Positions 17,201-25,464 of a DNA stretch of 28,881 nucleotides are shown here, in pieces (the stretch's first letter is position 1; each line of letters begins with the position of its first letter). This DNA is from an uncultured Leucothrix sp. (GTDB taxonomy: Bacteria > Pseudomonadota > Gammaproteobacteria > Thiotrichales > Thiotrichaceae): NCBI GenBank assembly GCA_937923375.1, contig CALAJG010000025.1, positions 1-28,881 on the forward strand, in the 5' to 3' direction. Below the pieces are notes generated by a model, which saw only the letters and a list, made by a program, of their open reading frames with translations, was not told the origin of the DNA and searched no databases. Position numbers and translations under genes: made by a program.

Positions 17201-20200
17201 TACTTAGCAGAGATCGCCTGAGTGACGAGAGCTGGACACAAAATGCCACCGGTAGAATTCTTGGGCGTAGCTTTAAGAAATCTAGCTCAACTGCCTCTCC
17301 TTCGTATAAAACTGAAAATGCGGTCATTGTAAGCTCCTCTGAGCACTATGCACTAGCAACCAAAGTTGGACTAGATTACGGCCCTCAGTTCCAAGCGATT
17401 GACAGTGTGAAAAAATATAGCAAAGCCGCACAGGCTTTTCTGATACTCCCTACGGAACTTGCAAACCAAATAGAAAAATATTTCCTACATCCCTCCCTAC
17501 TTGACTCTGGATTTCAGGTATTAGTTGATATCTGTAAAGAAGCTATTGATTCTGGCGAGCATAAAGCGCTCATTCCGATTCAGATTGGCACCTTACATTT
17601 ACTCAAGAAACGCGCCAATCACGTAAAACAAGTCAAAGTTGAAATAATCAATAGAAGCCCGCGGTCTGTTGTGGCTAACTTTATCTTGCTGGATGAGAAA
17701 AATGAGGTTCTTGCAATAATAGAAAATTGCCGGTTTCGTCAGGTGCAATTTAAGAAAGCGCTACCAACCACAATCAATCAATATTGTTATCAGGCCAAAC
17801 TTTCTCCTCATCAACTGCATCGACCTAAAACACCCAAATTCGATACTGCTAAGATTATCAACCATGCTCGGGACTATTTGAGCCTGAATGAGGAGCCTCT
17901 AGGTCGTACTACTCATTTTCAAGAATACTGTCTTTTGATAGACATGATGGCCGTAGGATATGCACATCAGGCCCTTCTTACACTTTGTCCTGACTATAAA
18001 ATCAATTTAAGCAAACTTAAGAATATAACTGTTGAGCAGCAACATCCTCTCCTAAATAGATTAATCGTCATGCTTCAGGAAAGTGAGCTGCTTGATGTTA
18101 CCGGTGGTTCAGGGGTTCTAAGTAAAATTGAAGATATTTCTTCCCCTGCTGAAATCTGGCAGCACATTATTCATAATGCTCCTGCATACTTGCCTGAACT
18201 ACAAATATTAACTCAATGTGGTGAAAAGCTTCCAGGCATATTAACTGGGACATTGACTGACGATAATCCGATTTCCTCTGATAACAGTGGCTTGCTGGAG
18301 CAGTTATTCGAGTCTAGCCAGAGCTATCGCTTGTTTAATGACCTAGTCATTTCAAGCATTGAGAGCTTAGTACAACAATTCCCCCCTACTCAACGATGTA
18401 ATCTCTTAGTTATTTCAGATTACCCGGATCAACTGTGTCCCTCAGTTCTATCCTTCGCCAAAAAAAGCCCATACATTGACTTGGTGATAGCCAGCCAATC
18501 TGAAACCCGGCTATCCGGAGTGAGCAGAGCCACTGAAGAATATGACTGGGCTAGTGCCGTACTAGTTGATTTAAACGATTTAGAGAAAATATCTGATAGG
18601 CCTTTCGACATTGTCTTAGCCGCTCACGTTCTTCATAAAGCCAATGATCTTTCTCTGAGTCTGTCTAAGCTGAATCAGCTGATAAATAAAGATGGTATCT
18701 TACTATGTCTCGAACGTTCTGCTGATAAATTCACGGATCTAACTTTTGGTACTGACCCAGACTGGTGGAACGACCATCAATCAAGATTAATGACGCCTTC
18801 TCAGTGGCAGTTAGTCCTGGAAGACTGCCACTTCTTGAACTCAGATTTTCTTGTTGAAGCTGACTCAGTGTCAGATGAAGGTGTTTTCTTATTGGTGGCG
18901 CAAAACAATCATCAAATAACTAACATTACCTCGGAAAGCCCAAACAAAGAAAAGTGGCTAATTCTATCTGGTAACAATACTGATTCACTTCATGACTCGC
19001 TTTCATCAGTTGTGTTTACTTCGGCGACATTCAGTGAGAAATTCGAGTCAATTTCAGAAAATAAATTTCTTATAGATCCTTCATCTAGTGAAGACTATTT
19101 CCGTCTACTTTCCACAGACGAGTTTGATCGTATTTTATACTTGGGAGGCTTTAGAGAGTCAGAATTATCTGCACCAATCAATAATCTACAACCTCTGTTG
19201 CTTGCCACAGAGCAATTAAAGAGCATGCCTCAGCTAATCGTTATTACAGAATGCGCAGCCGTTGCAGAAGAATCAGTAGGGTCGCTACAATTCGCTCCAA
19301 TGAGCTCCCCTCTTTGGGGGTTTGGCCGCGTGATAATGAATGAGTACCCCGATCTCAATACTCGTCTAATTGACATTCAAACCTCAAAAGAAGAACTACC
19401 GGATATAATCGCCGATTTAAGCACTGAGATTATCCATGATGATAATGAGAGTGAGGTGATTATTGCTCAAGGGTCGCGTTATGTCCTCAGAATGGAAAGC
19501 CTAATTCGATCCGGTAAAGACTCTGAGAAAAGTTTACCAGCGATGCTAGACTTCAAAATCCCGGGGGCCTTCAAAAACCTATATTGGAAAGAATTGCACG
19601 AAGTAGCTCTGAGGGATAATGAAATTGAAATTAAGCCCATTGCGTCTGGATTGAATTTCCGTGACGTTATGTACGCTATGGGCTTATTGTCTGATGAGGC
19701 AGTAGAGAACGGTTTTGCTGGCCCGACGTTAGGAATGGAAGTTGCGGGAACGATTACCCGAATCGGCAGTGAAGTCGATGAATTCAAGGTTGGGGACTCA
19801 GTTTTGGGATTTGCACCTGCATGCTTTTCTAATCGCGTAATTACAGAAACGACAGCGACGGCCCATAAGCCTCAAAACTGGAATTTTGAAGAGGCTGCAA
19901 CGGTTCCAACCGCTTTTTTCACTGTCTATTATGCCTTGATAGAACTTGCAAAGCTTAGAAAGGGTGAGAGGGTACTAATTCATGGAGCCAGTGGTGGAGT
20001 CGGTTTGGCAGCCATTCAACTGGCCCGCCATCTTGGGGCGGAAATTTTTGCAGCGGCAGGAACACCTGAAAAACGAGCATTTGTAAAGAGTATAGGGGCT
20101 GACCATGTTCTTGACTCCCGAAGCTTGGCCTTTGCGGACGATATTCTAGCGCTTACCGAAGGTGATGGCGTAGATGTGGTTCTGAATTCAGTCTATGGAG

Positions 20201-21756
20201 AGGCTGTCAATCGTAACCTTTCTATTCTAAAACCCTTTGGTAGGTTTCTTGAGCTTGGCAAGCGTGACTTCTATGAAAACTCAAGAATTGGTCTAAGGCC
20301 ATTTCGCAACAACATCACCTATTACGGCATCGATGCCGACCAACTGCTGATTGAACGTCCTGCGCTTGCAAAAGAATTGTTCACAGATTTAATGCAGCTA
20401 TTTGAAAATGGGCAGTTACATCCACTACCACACCGAGTCTTTGGAGCTAACCGAATTCAGGATGCTTTTCGATTTATGCAACAGTCCCGCCAAATAGGTA
20501 AAGTTATAATAAATCTGACGGAGCCGCTAGCAGTAGAGCAAGATGACAGATCTCCAGAGGCTTTAAAGCTCGATAAAAAAGCTATCTATTTAGTCACTGG
20601 TGGTCTCAGTGGCTTTGGTCTTGAGACCGCTAAATGGTTAGTTGAAAAAGGCGCGAAGCACCTCTACCTGCTTGGAAGGAATGGAGCAACCACTGAATCA
20701 ACCAAAAGTGTTATCAGGGACTTTGAGGTTGCTGGAGTAACTGTTAATGCCCCTCCATGCGATGTTAGCAGTGCTAAAGCGCTTTCCGGTATTTTTAAAC
20801 AAATCCAAAACACAAAACTTCGTCTAGGTGGAATTATTCATGCTGCATCTGTGTTTGATGATGCATTAATTAGGAATTTATCGGCCGATCGCATCAATTC
20901 CGTACTAGCCTCAAAAGCAAAAGGGGCATGGAATTTACATGAATTAAGCCTTGGCCATGATCCTGATTTTTTTGTACTCTACTCTTCCGCTACAACATTA
21001 TTTGGTAATCCGGGACAGGCTAACTATGTAGCGGCTAATTACATGTTAGAATCTCTCTCAAAATATCGGAAAACGCTTGGATTGAAATCAACATGTGCAG
21101 CATGGGGGGCTATTTCTGATGTTGGTTTTTTAGCAAGAAATGAGGAAACTCGACATGCTTTAATCTCCAGATTTGGGGGAGCAGCCCTCACATCCGAACA
21201 AGCCCTTAATGAGTTAGAACAACTAATGCTCAGCAAAAATCCTGATGCTGCGTTCATAAACTTTGATTGGAAGTCAATTAAACGAACAATGCCAAGTGCA
21301 AAAGCATTAAAATATGAGCAGCAGAATAATTGGTTATCAAGGTTTGGTAGCGATGACGATAGCGATGATTTTTTTGCTACCATAAAAGACTTACCCAGCC
21401 ATGAAGTGCAAAAATTAATTTCAGACATTTTAACTCGTGAGATTTCTCAAATCCTGCGGTTACCCATTGAAAAGATCGACAACAACTGCTCGATCTATGA
21501 TTTAGGCATGGACTCGCTAATGGGCATGGAGCTATTACTAGCAATTGAAGAACGGTTTAATACTAAGCTCCCCCTCATGAGTTTGACTGAGGGCGCAAGC
21601 ATCAATAAAATCTCAGAGAAGGTTCAATCAAAACTTAGTGACAGCACCAATTCTAACAGTGATACTGACAATGATGAAATTGTAGGGTTGGCAACTAAAC
21701 ATGGAACATCCCTATCAAGCGAACAGATTGGGCACTTAAAAGTAGAATCATCATGA
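14230..21756 (+). CDS. Single-module highly reducing type I polyketide synthase
   Basis: A 2508-aa PKS, probably iterative. Order and visible residues: KS 1-440 (C177 in DTACSSS, H312, H352); AT ~530-840 (GHSVGE with S625, and YAFH with H730, a malonyl-type signature); DH ~895-1180 (H927 and D1092, though the usual HxxxG is HVVDD); a methyltransferase region ~1185-1565 with a ruined SAM motif I near 1389-1397; a structural pseudo-KR ~1570-1760; ER ~1765-2100 (GASGGVG 1919-1925); KR ~2110-2300 (TGGLSGFG 2123-2130, S2253, Y2266, N2270, FDD motif); ACP ~2395-2470 (S2429 in GMDSL). There is no thioesterase, so release by the following AOS is likely. TTG start with TAGG seven bases upstream. The domain order matches fungal highly reducing PKSs such as Fum1. 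The product should be a saturated, acyl-like chain. Confidence 0.92.
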   Translation: MIGNDKKIAIIGMSCRLPGKIKTPDDYWSVLINGKDVVTEVSHERWGTEFYSHPNKQEPGKSYTFAAGVLDDIDLFDASFFGISPREAEQMDPQQRLLLELAWEAFEDAAIKADSLKGSDCAVYIGIASNDYAHRRTDDLASLDAYTMTGNTASVASNRISYTFDLRGPSISVDTACSSSLVAIHQACKSLWTGEASTALTGGINMLVHPFPFVGFSKASMLSPDGRCKAFDDTGNGYVRAEGAGMLLLKPLEQAIADGDNIHAVIVNSGVNCDGSTSGITVPGMETQGALLDHVYKDTGITPDDISYLEAHGTGTAVGDPLEATALGNSFGKKRSSDKPLLIGSAKTNLGHLETASGMAGLLKAVLTLKNKTIPASLHFKKPNQNIDFSDLNLRVITEITPLPTREKPHYAGVNSFGFGGANAHVLIEEYKPQNNDKQGNSEATIPPLFISAKTEQALIDVAASYAKRIESDPSDYYNIAFATQFKKNVHQCALSVTGADVPEIISNLDSLIKTGSANNVTKGTRLTKSKMAFVFTGNGCQWQGMGQALYATNETFKASFDEVASLLLKLSDNIDLKEELLLADDETNLVRTEVAQPLLFALQVSIVNFLSSYGIKPSAVVGHSVGEVAAAWCSGALSLEQAVQVIHFRSQAQSLTRGMGRMAAVGLGKCALLTLLEENKALKSLELAGENSPKSTTIAGDLKDLEKLKDVLEKESIFYHLLDLDYAFHSIHMETVKPHILRSLERLKPRRETVPFISSVTGKRLKGSKLNAEYWWNNIRQPVQFSDAVNHLVEDNTNVFVEVGPHPILRNYVNECLKQTDNSGLVLETLKRKQDSETRLRQSAMKILLSGCNFEHIKLFPFEGSHTSLPAYPWQRERHWYPLTPEGYDLVNRKRLHPLLGYRLKESEIIWENDIDIALLPYLADHVVDDAIVFPAAAFIEMALAANSLWTEEETCHLEMIEIPTPILFEPDQAKKVRFHLDPDDGSFKILSRDRLSDESWTQNATGRILGRSFKKSSSTASPSYKTENAVIVSSSEHYALATKVGLDYGPQFQAIDSVKKYSKAAQAFLILPTELANQIEKYFLHPSLLDSGFQVLVDICKEAIDSGEHKALIPIQIGTLHLLKKRANHVKQVKVEIINRSPRSVVANFILLDEKNEVLAIIENCRFRQVQFKKALPTTINQYCYQAKLSPHQLHRPKTPKFDTAKIINHARDYLSLNEEPLGRTTHFQEYCLLIDMMAVGYAHQALLTLCPDYKINLSKLKNITVEQQHPLLNRLIVMLQESELLDVTGGSGVLSKIEDISSPAEIWQHIIHNAPAYLPELQILTQCGEKLPGILTGTLTDDNPISSDNSGLLEQLFESSQSYRLFNDLVISSIESLVQQFPPTQRCNLLVISDYPDQLCPSVLSFAKKSPYIDLVIASQSETRLSGVSRATEEYDWASAVLVDLNDLEKISDRPFDIVLAAHVLHKANDLSLSLSKLNQLINKDGILLCLERSADKFTDLTFGTDPDWWNDHQSRLMTPSQWQLVLEDCHFLNSDFLVEADSVSDEGVFLLVAQNNHQITNITSESPNKEKWLILSGNNTDSLHDSLSSVVFTSATFSEKFESISENKFLIDPSSSEDYFRLLSTDEFDRILYLGGFRESELSAPINNLQPLLLATEQLKSMPQLIVITECAAVAEESVGSLQFAPMSSPLWGFGRVIMNEYPDLNTRLIDIQTSKEELPDIIADLSTEIIHDDNESEVIIAQGSRYVLRMESLIRSGKDSEKSLPAMLDFKIPGAFKNLYWKELHEVALRDNEIEIKPIASGLNFRDVMYAMGLLSDEAVENGFAGPTLGMEVAGTITRIGSEVDEFKVGDSVLGFAPACFSNRVITETTATAHKPQNWNFEEAATVPTAFFTVYYALIELAKLRKGERVLIHGASGGVGLAAIQLARHLGAEIFAAAGTPEKRAFVKSIGADHVLDSRSLAFADDILALTEGDGVDVVLNSVYGEAVNRNLSILKPFGRFLELGKRDFYENSRIGLRPFRNNITYYGIDADQLLIERPALAKELFTDLMQLFENGQLHPLPHRVFGANRIQDAFRFMQQSRQIGKVIINLTEPLAVEQDDRSPEALKLDKKAIYLVTGGLSGFGLETAKWLVEKGAKHLYLLGRNGATTESTKSVIRDFEVAGVTVNAPPCDVSSAKALSGIFKQIQNTKLRLGGIIHAASVFDDALIRNLSADRINSVLASKAKGAWNLHELSLGHDPDFFVLYSSATTLFGNPGQANYVAANYMLESLSKYRKTLGLKSTCAAWGAISDVGFLARNEETRHALISRFGGAALTSEQALNELEQLMLSKNPDAAFINFDWKSIKRTMPSAKALKYEQQNNWLSRFGSDDDSDDFFATIKDLPSHEVQKLISDILTREISQILRLPIEKIDNNCSIYDLGMDSLMGMELLLAIEERFNTKLPLMSLTEGASINKISEKVQSKLSDSTNSNSDTDNDEIVGLATKHGTSLSSEQIGHLKVESS

Positions 21757-23099
21757 GTAAGCTACCAAGTCTTAGCCAGTCAGCAAAAGAACGGCTTTTA
21801 AATAAAGCTCTGGATGCTCATGACCAAAAAAAACAAAAGCAAGAAACACTCCCTCCAAACTCCACTGTGCGGGGGCTATTCGGGCGAAAGTTTAATGACA
21901 AACTATGCAGGTTTGATCAATTCGACGGATATAAAGAAATTCAATACATTGAGCTAGGTGGAAAATCCCTTGGAGTCTCAAGCCCGTTTTTCAAAAAACA
22001 CGATGGAATAGCCGGAGCAGTTAGCCTAATTAATGGTCAAGAGTTTATTAATTTCTCCAGCTATAACTATCTTGGTTTAGGTGGTCATCCCGATGTGACT
22101 AACGCAGCAAAAAATGCGATTGATCAATATGGAACTACCGTTTCTGCGAGCAGAATGGTATCTGGTGAACGTGAGGTTCAGCAACAATTAGAGAAGAAAA
22201 TTGCCGAGCTTTATAGTGCGGATGACGCGCTTGTTTTTGTTAGCGGTCACGCAACAAATGTGTCCACAATTGGATACCTGTTTGGCCCTAAAGATTTGAT
22301 ATTGCATGATGCGTTAGCGCACAATAGCATACTCCAAGGCACTCAACTTTCTGGAGCAACCCGGTTGTCCTTCAAACATAACGACTGGGAACACCTCGAA
22401 GATATTCTGGGTCGTCAACGCAAAGATTTCGAGCGCGTGCTGATTGTGATTGAAGGCCTCTACAGCATGGACGGTGACATACCTGACTTGCAGAAATTTA
22501 TTACCATCAAAAAAGCTTTCAAAGCATTTTTGATGGTGGATGAGGCTCATTCTATTGGTGTGCTTGGTAGCCAAGGTAAAGGAATTAGCGAACACTGCGA
22601 AATTAACCCTCATGATATTGATATCTGGATGGGAACACTTAGTAAAAGCTTCGCAAGTTGTGGGGGCTATATTGCTGGCGAGTCTGCATTAATAAAGCAT
22701 TTACGTCATTATGCACCGGGATTTCTGTACAGTGTTGGTATATCTCCATGCTTGGCAGCTGCTGCTATCAGCGCCATTGAAGTAATGCAAAATGAACCAT
22801 CACGAGTCACCTTGCTAAAGGAAAGAGGGCATTATTTTCTCAGAAAAGCACAAGAAGCTGGAATAGACACAGGAAAAAGTGCGGGATTTTCAGTAATACC
22901 AGCAATGGCAGGAAGCTCAAAAAATGCCGTCGTACTCTCAAATAAGTTATTTGAAAGAGGAATCAATGTACAACCTATCCTCCGACCTGCAGTTGAGGAT
23001 AAAGCTGCAAGATTGAGGTTCTTTATGAGTAGCGAGCACACAGAGAATCAGATTGATTTTACTATCGATTGCTTAGCTAGCGCGCTCGAAGAGATCTGA
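21753..23099 (+). CDS. PLP-dependent alpha-oxoamine synthase (serine palmitoyltransferase/KBL/BioF family)
   Basis: A 448-aa fold-type I enzyme that condenses an acyl thioester with an amino acid, losing CO2, to give a 2-amino-3-ketone. The PLP Lys is K298 in TLSKSFASCGG; D263 and H266 lie in VDEAHSIG, and FSSYNYLGL, SGHATN and HDALAHNS complete the family pattern. About 50 extra N-terminal residues precede the usual fold. Its ATG overlaps the PKS stop (ATGA), so synthesis is coupled and it is the obvious chain-release partner for the PKS, as Fum8 is for Fum1. The amino acid (Ser, Ala, Gly or other) cannot be read from sequence. The downstream SDR is a natural candidate for reducing the resulting ketone. 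Confidence 0.92.
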   Translation: MSKLPSLSQSAKERLLNKALDAHDQKKQKQETLPPNSTVRGLFGRKFNDKLCRFDQFDGYKEIQYIELGGKSLGVSSPFFKKHDGIAGAVSLINGQEFINFSSYNYLGLGGHPDVTNAAKNAIDQYGTTVSASRMVSGEREVQQQLEKKIAELYSADDALVFVSGHATNVSTIGYLFGPKDLILHDALAHNSILQGTQLSGATRLSFKHNDWEHLEDILGRQRKDFERVLIVIEGLYSMDGDIPDLQKFITIKKAFKAFLMVDEAHSIGVLGSQGKGISEHCEINPHDIDIWMGTLSKSFASCGGYIAGESALIKHLRHYAPGFLYSVGISPCLAAAAISAIEVMQNEPSRVTLLKERGHYFLRKAQEAGIDTGKSAGFSVIPAMAGSSKNAVVLSNKLFERGINVQPILRPAVEDKAARLRFFMSSEHTENQIDFTIDCLASALEEI

Positions 23100-23104
23100 G
23101 CATA

Positions 23105-23929
23105 TTGCCCGATATTTGTAACCCTAGAAAAATCGTATTCTGCACTTATGGAAGTATTTACTCAAGCCTAGTACTTGGCAAACTTCTTAAATCATCAACG
23201 CTTGAAGTTACCGCGGTAGTTTCATCTAGCAGAAACTTAAGGATAACTGAAAATAAATTTATTTCAGATATAAAAAGAATAAGATCCAGTGGCTGGCGTT
23301 ATTCGATTTACCTTTGGTTAGTCACTCAAGCTTCGACGATATGTTCTAAATGGTTAAAATATCCTTCAATAGAATACCTGTGTAGTCAGAATAATATTCC
23401 AAACTTCAAAACAAGCAATATTAACTCACACTCAATGCAATCAACACTAAAGGAATTAAATCCCGACATATTGTTATGTGCCCATTTTAATCAATTAGTT
23501 CACCCGGTAATATACGAAATTCCTAAATATGCATCTGTAAATATGCATCCCTCATTGCTTCCAGCCCTCAAGGGAGTCGACCCATCTTTTTATTCCTTAC
23601 TGGAAAATAATACCACCAGTGGGGCAACACTCCATCACTTAGATCAAAACTTTGATACGGGTGCAATTATTGCTCAATCTGAAGTGATCATCGAAGAAAA
23701 TGATTCTGTATTTTCTCTCAATCTAAAACTATTTGAGGCTGGTACCGAGTTAATTTTTCAATACCTTGATACCCAAGAAGACATACAAACTCTCAAAAAA
23801 ACTGTACACAGCAGTTCACAATACGATTCATGGCCTACTAAAACTCAAATAAAGGTTTTTAAAGATGCCAATAAGTCGCTTATTTCATGGAAGGATATCC
23901 ATCGCTTGATTCAGTTTGGGTCAATCTGA
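23105..23929 (+). CDS. Formyltransferase-fold enzyme (N10-formyl-THF dependent)
   Basis: A 274-aa protein of the formyl_trans_N family. The catalytic triad is visible: N146 and H148 in SVNMHPSLLP, and D184 in QNFDTGAI; KGVDP follows as in family members that formylate amines. The N-terminus (KIVFCTYGSIYSSLVL) is a Rossmann-type first strand and loop. It is shorter than methionyl-tRNA formyltransferase and lacks that enzyme's C-terminal tRNA-binding domain, so a small-molecule amine is a better acceptor guess, as in sugar-amine formyltransferases. The start is TTG at 23105, five bases after the AOS stop, with GAG-type pairing upstream only weak. Following an AOS that makes a primary amine, N-formylation of the lipid amine is a plausible inference. 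A formylated amino sugar of the capsule is the main alternative. Confidence 0.8.
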   Translation: MPDICNPRKIVFCTYGSIYSSLVLGKLLKSSTLEVTAVVSSSRNLRITENKFISDIKRIRSSGWRYSIYLWLVTQASTICSKWLKYPSIEYLCSQNNIPNFKTSNINSHSMQSTLKELNPDILLCAHFNQLVHPVIYEIPKYASVNMHPSLLPALKGVDPSFYSLLENNTTSGATLHHLDQNFDTGAIIAQSEVIIEENDSVFSLNLKLFEAGTELIFQYLDTQEDIQTLKKTVHSSSQYDSWPTKTQIKVFKDANKSLISWKDIHRLIQFGSI

Positions 23930-25459
23930 ATTAATTAGATTTAAAACATGGGCTGCCAGAGTTTCGATTTTAATACTTTTTGAATCAGTGCACTTCTCAG
24001 TACCATCTAAGGGAACCCCAAAATTATCCCATAAAAAATAATTGGAGCGTGGATCCTCATAGTCCAAAAAAGAAAATATTTTAGATATCGCTGGCACATG
24101 ATCTCCATAAAACCCAACGATAGTCTTCTTTTCATCATGGAAAAAGGATAGAAGTTGATGAATCATAAGGTCGGCATTTTTTAGATGCTTTAGGTAAACC
24201 GTTAAATCTTCAAGGCCCTGTTGAGGTTTTGTATTAAAGTATTTTTTCCAAGCATCATTGCTGGTTTTTTCTAGATGCAACGGCCCATGGTTTTCCATGG
24301 TTATCGCAAAAATAAAGCACGGCCCATCTGTCAGCTGCAATGCTTCCTTAATTTTTTTGGTAACTTCCGAATCAGCAATATAGGGGCCTACTTTGATTGC
24401 CTCCTGAAACTGATCTTCATCTATAAATCGATCAAAGCCAATTTTCTTAAAAAAAGTGTCTCGCTTAAAGAAACTGGCCGCATTGGGATGGATGCAAACA
24501 GTGTGATAACCAAGTGCTTTGAGATGCCCCACCAGGGAAGGAATTTCAAACGTTGAAAGCTGCTGGTAGGGATAGAATTTCGCTAAACCTAATTGCGCAG
24601 CAGTATAGCCTGTTAGAAATGCGAATTCACTCCGCATTGTATTAGCTCCCCAAGCCGGGACCTCTAACTTCCCATGTGCATTCGCTGACCTCAATGCTCT
24701 GTCATAATTGGTCAATACATCTTGGCGAATATTTTTATCCATATTCCTGGCATCAAAAAATGACTCACTTTGAACAATAATTACATCAGGTAAGTCAGCA
24801 ATATTTTTGATATCTGGTTTCTTTAGAGGAGATGAGTCAAGTAAATATTCTTGAAATGAGGCATTCGCTAATTTTGCCTGTATTGAGTAGATGAATAAAA
24901 CTGACAAAACACCATAGTGTCGACAATCAGTTTCAGGCTCTCCTTCAATGCTGACAGATAGGCAAGCTTTTTTTACCAATACTATTCCTGAAAAAGCAAG
25001 GACGAGTAGGAATAAAGATTCGAGAGAGAAATAGTCAATCACTGGCTTTTCGAATATGAACCCAAATATGAGTAACACACTTATAAAAACCACCAAAATG
25101 ATTGGCAATACGCCCAGAAAAGGAAAATAAAGCCTGGGGTGTTGAATCGCTTGAAGATACAAAAAGAAATCAGAAAAAACTAAAGGCTCTCGAAGCGTTT
25201 TAAACTTAACGTTATTAATCACCATCACAATTAGGACTAACAACATGCAGAGCGAGTAGCTGAACATTGGCCGCTGAGAGACCAACAGGATTATAGAAAA
25301 TATACAAAGCACTAGACCGAAAACGACTATCAACCTGATCCAATTAATCTTGGGTTGCTTCAATTTAAAAGGTCTAAAGAAGGACTCTGCACATAATATC
25401 GAAGTGAAACAAGCCATCAGCAATATTGAGACAGTGAGAAAAAATTCAGTTTGCGCCAT
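23921..25459 (-). CDS. LTA-synthase-family membrane phosphotransferase (sulfatase fold)
   Basis: A 512-aa integral membrane protein with five predicted TM segments (about 6-28, 40-62, 65-84, 112-137, 143-166), then an extracytoplasmic alkaline-phosphatase/sulfatase-fold domain. Active-site positions match LtaS: E232 in QSESFF, T274 as nucleophile in GANTMRSEF, H391 in ENHGPLH, and D453-H454 in YGDHVP. Relatives move glycerol-phosphate or phosphoethanolamine from phospholipids to glycans or lipids in the periplasm. The ATG lies five bases after the SDR stop, so the two genes form one unit. The 3' end overlaps the converging formyltransferase gene by nine bases. The acceptor may be the locus lipid or the capsule; sequence does not decide. 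Confidence 0.85.
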   Translation of the reverse strand: MAQTEFFLTVSILLMACFTSILCAESFFRPFKLKQPKINWIRLIVVFGLVLCIFSIILLVSQRPMFSYSLCMLLVLIVMVINNVKFKTLREPLVFSDFFLYLQAIQHPRLYFPFLGVLPIILVVFISVLLIFGFIFEKPVIDYFSLESLFLLVLAFSGIVLVKKACLSVSIEGEPETDCRHYGVLSVLFIYSIQAKLANASFQEYLLDSSPLKKPDIKNIADLPDVIIVQSESFFDARNMDKNIRQDVLTNYDRALRSANAHGKLEVPAWGANTMRSEFAFLTGYTAAQLGLAKFYPYQQLSTFEIPSLVGHLKALGYHTVCIHPNAASFFKRDTFFKKIGFDRFIDEDQFQEAIKVGPYIADSEVTKKIKEALQLTDGPCFIFAITMENHGPLHLEKTSNDAWKKYFNTKPQQGLEDLTVYLKHLKNADLMIHQLLSFFHDEKKTIVGFYGDHVPAISKIFSFLDYEDPRSNYFLWDNFGVPLDGTEKCTDSKSIKIETLAAHVLNLINSD

Positions 25460-25464
25460 TAACT

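Noticed and set aside
14351..21428. Several antisense open frames of 60-130 codons inside the PKS gene
   Set aside because: They are shadows of a strongly coding frame with intact PKS motifs and have no supported starts.
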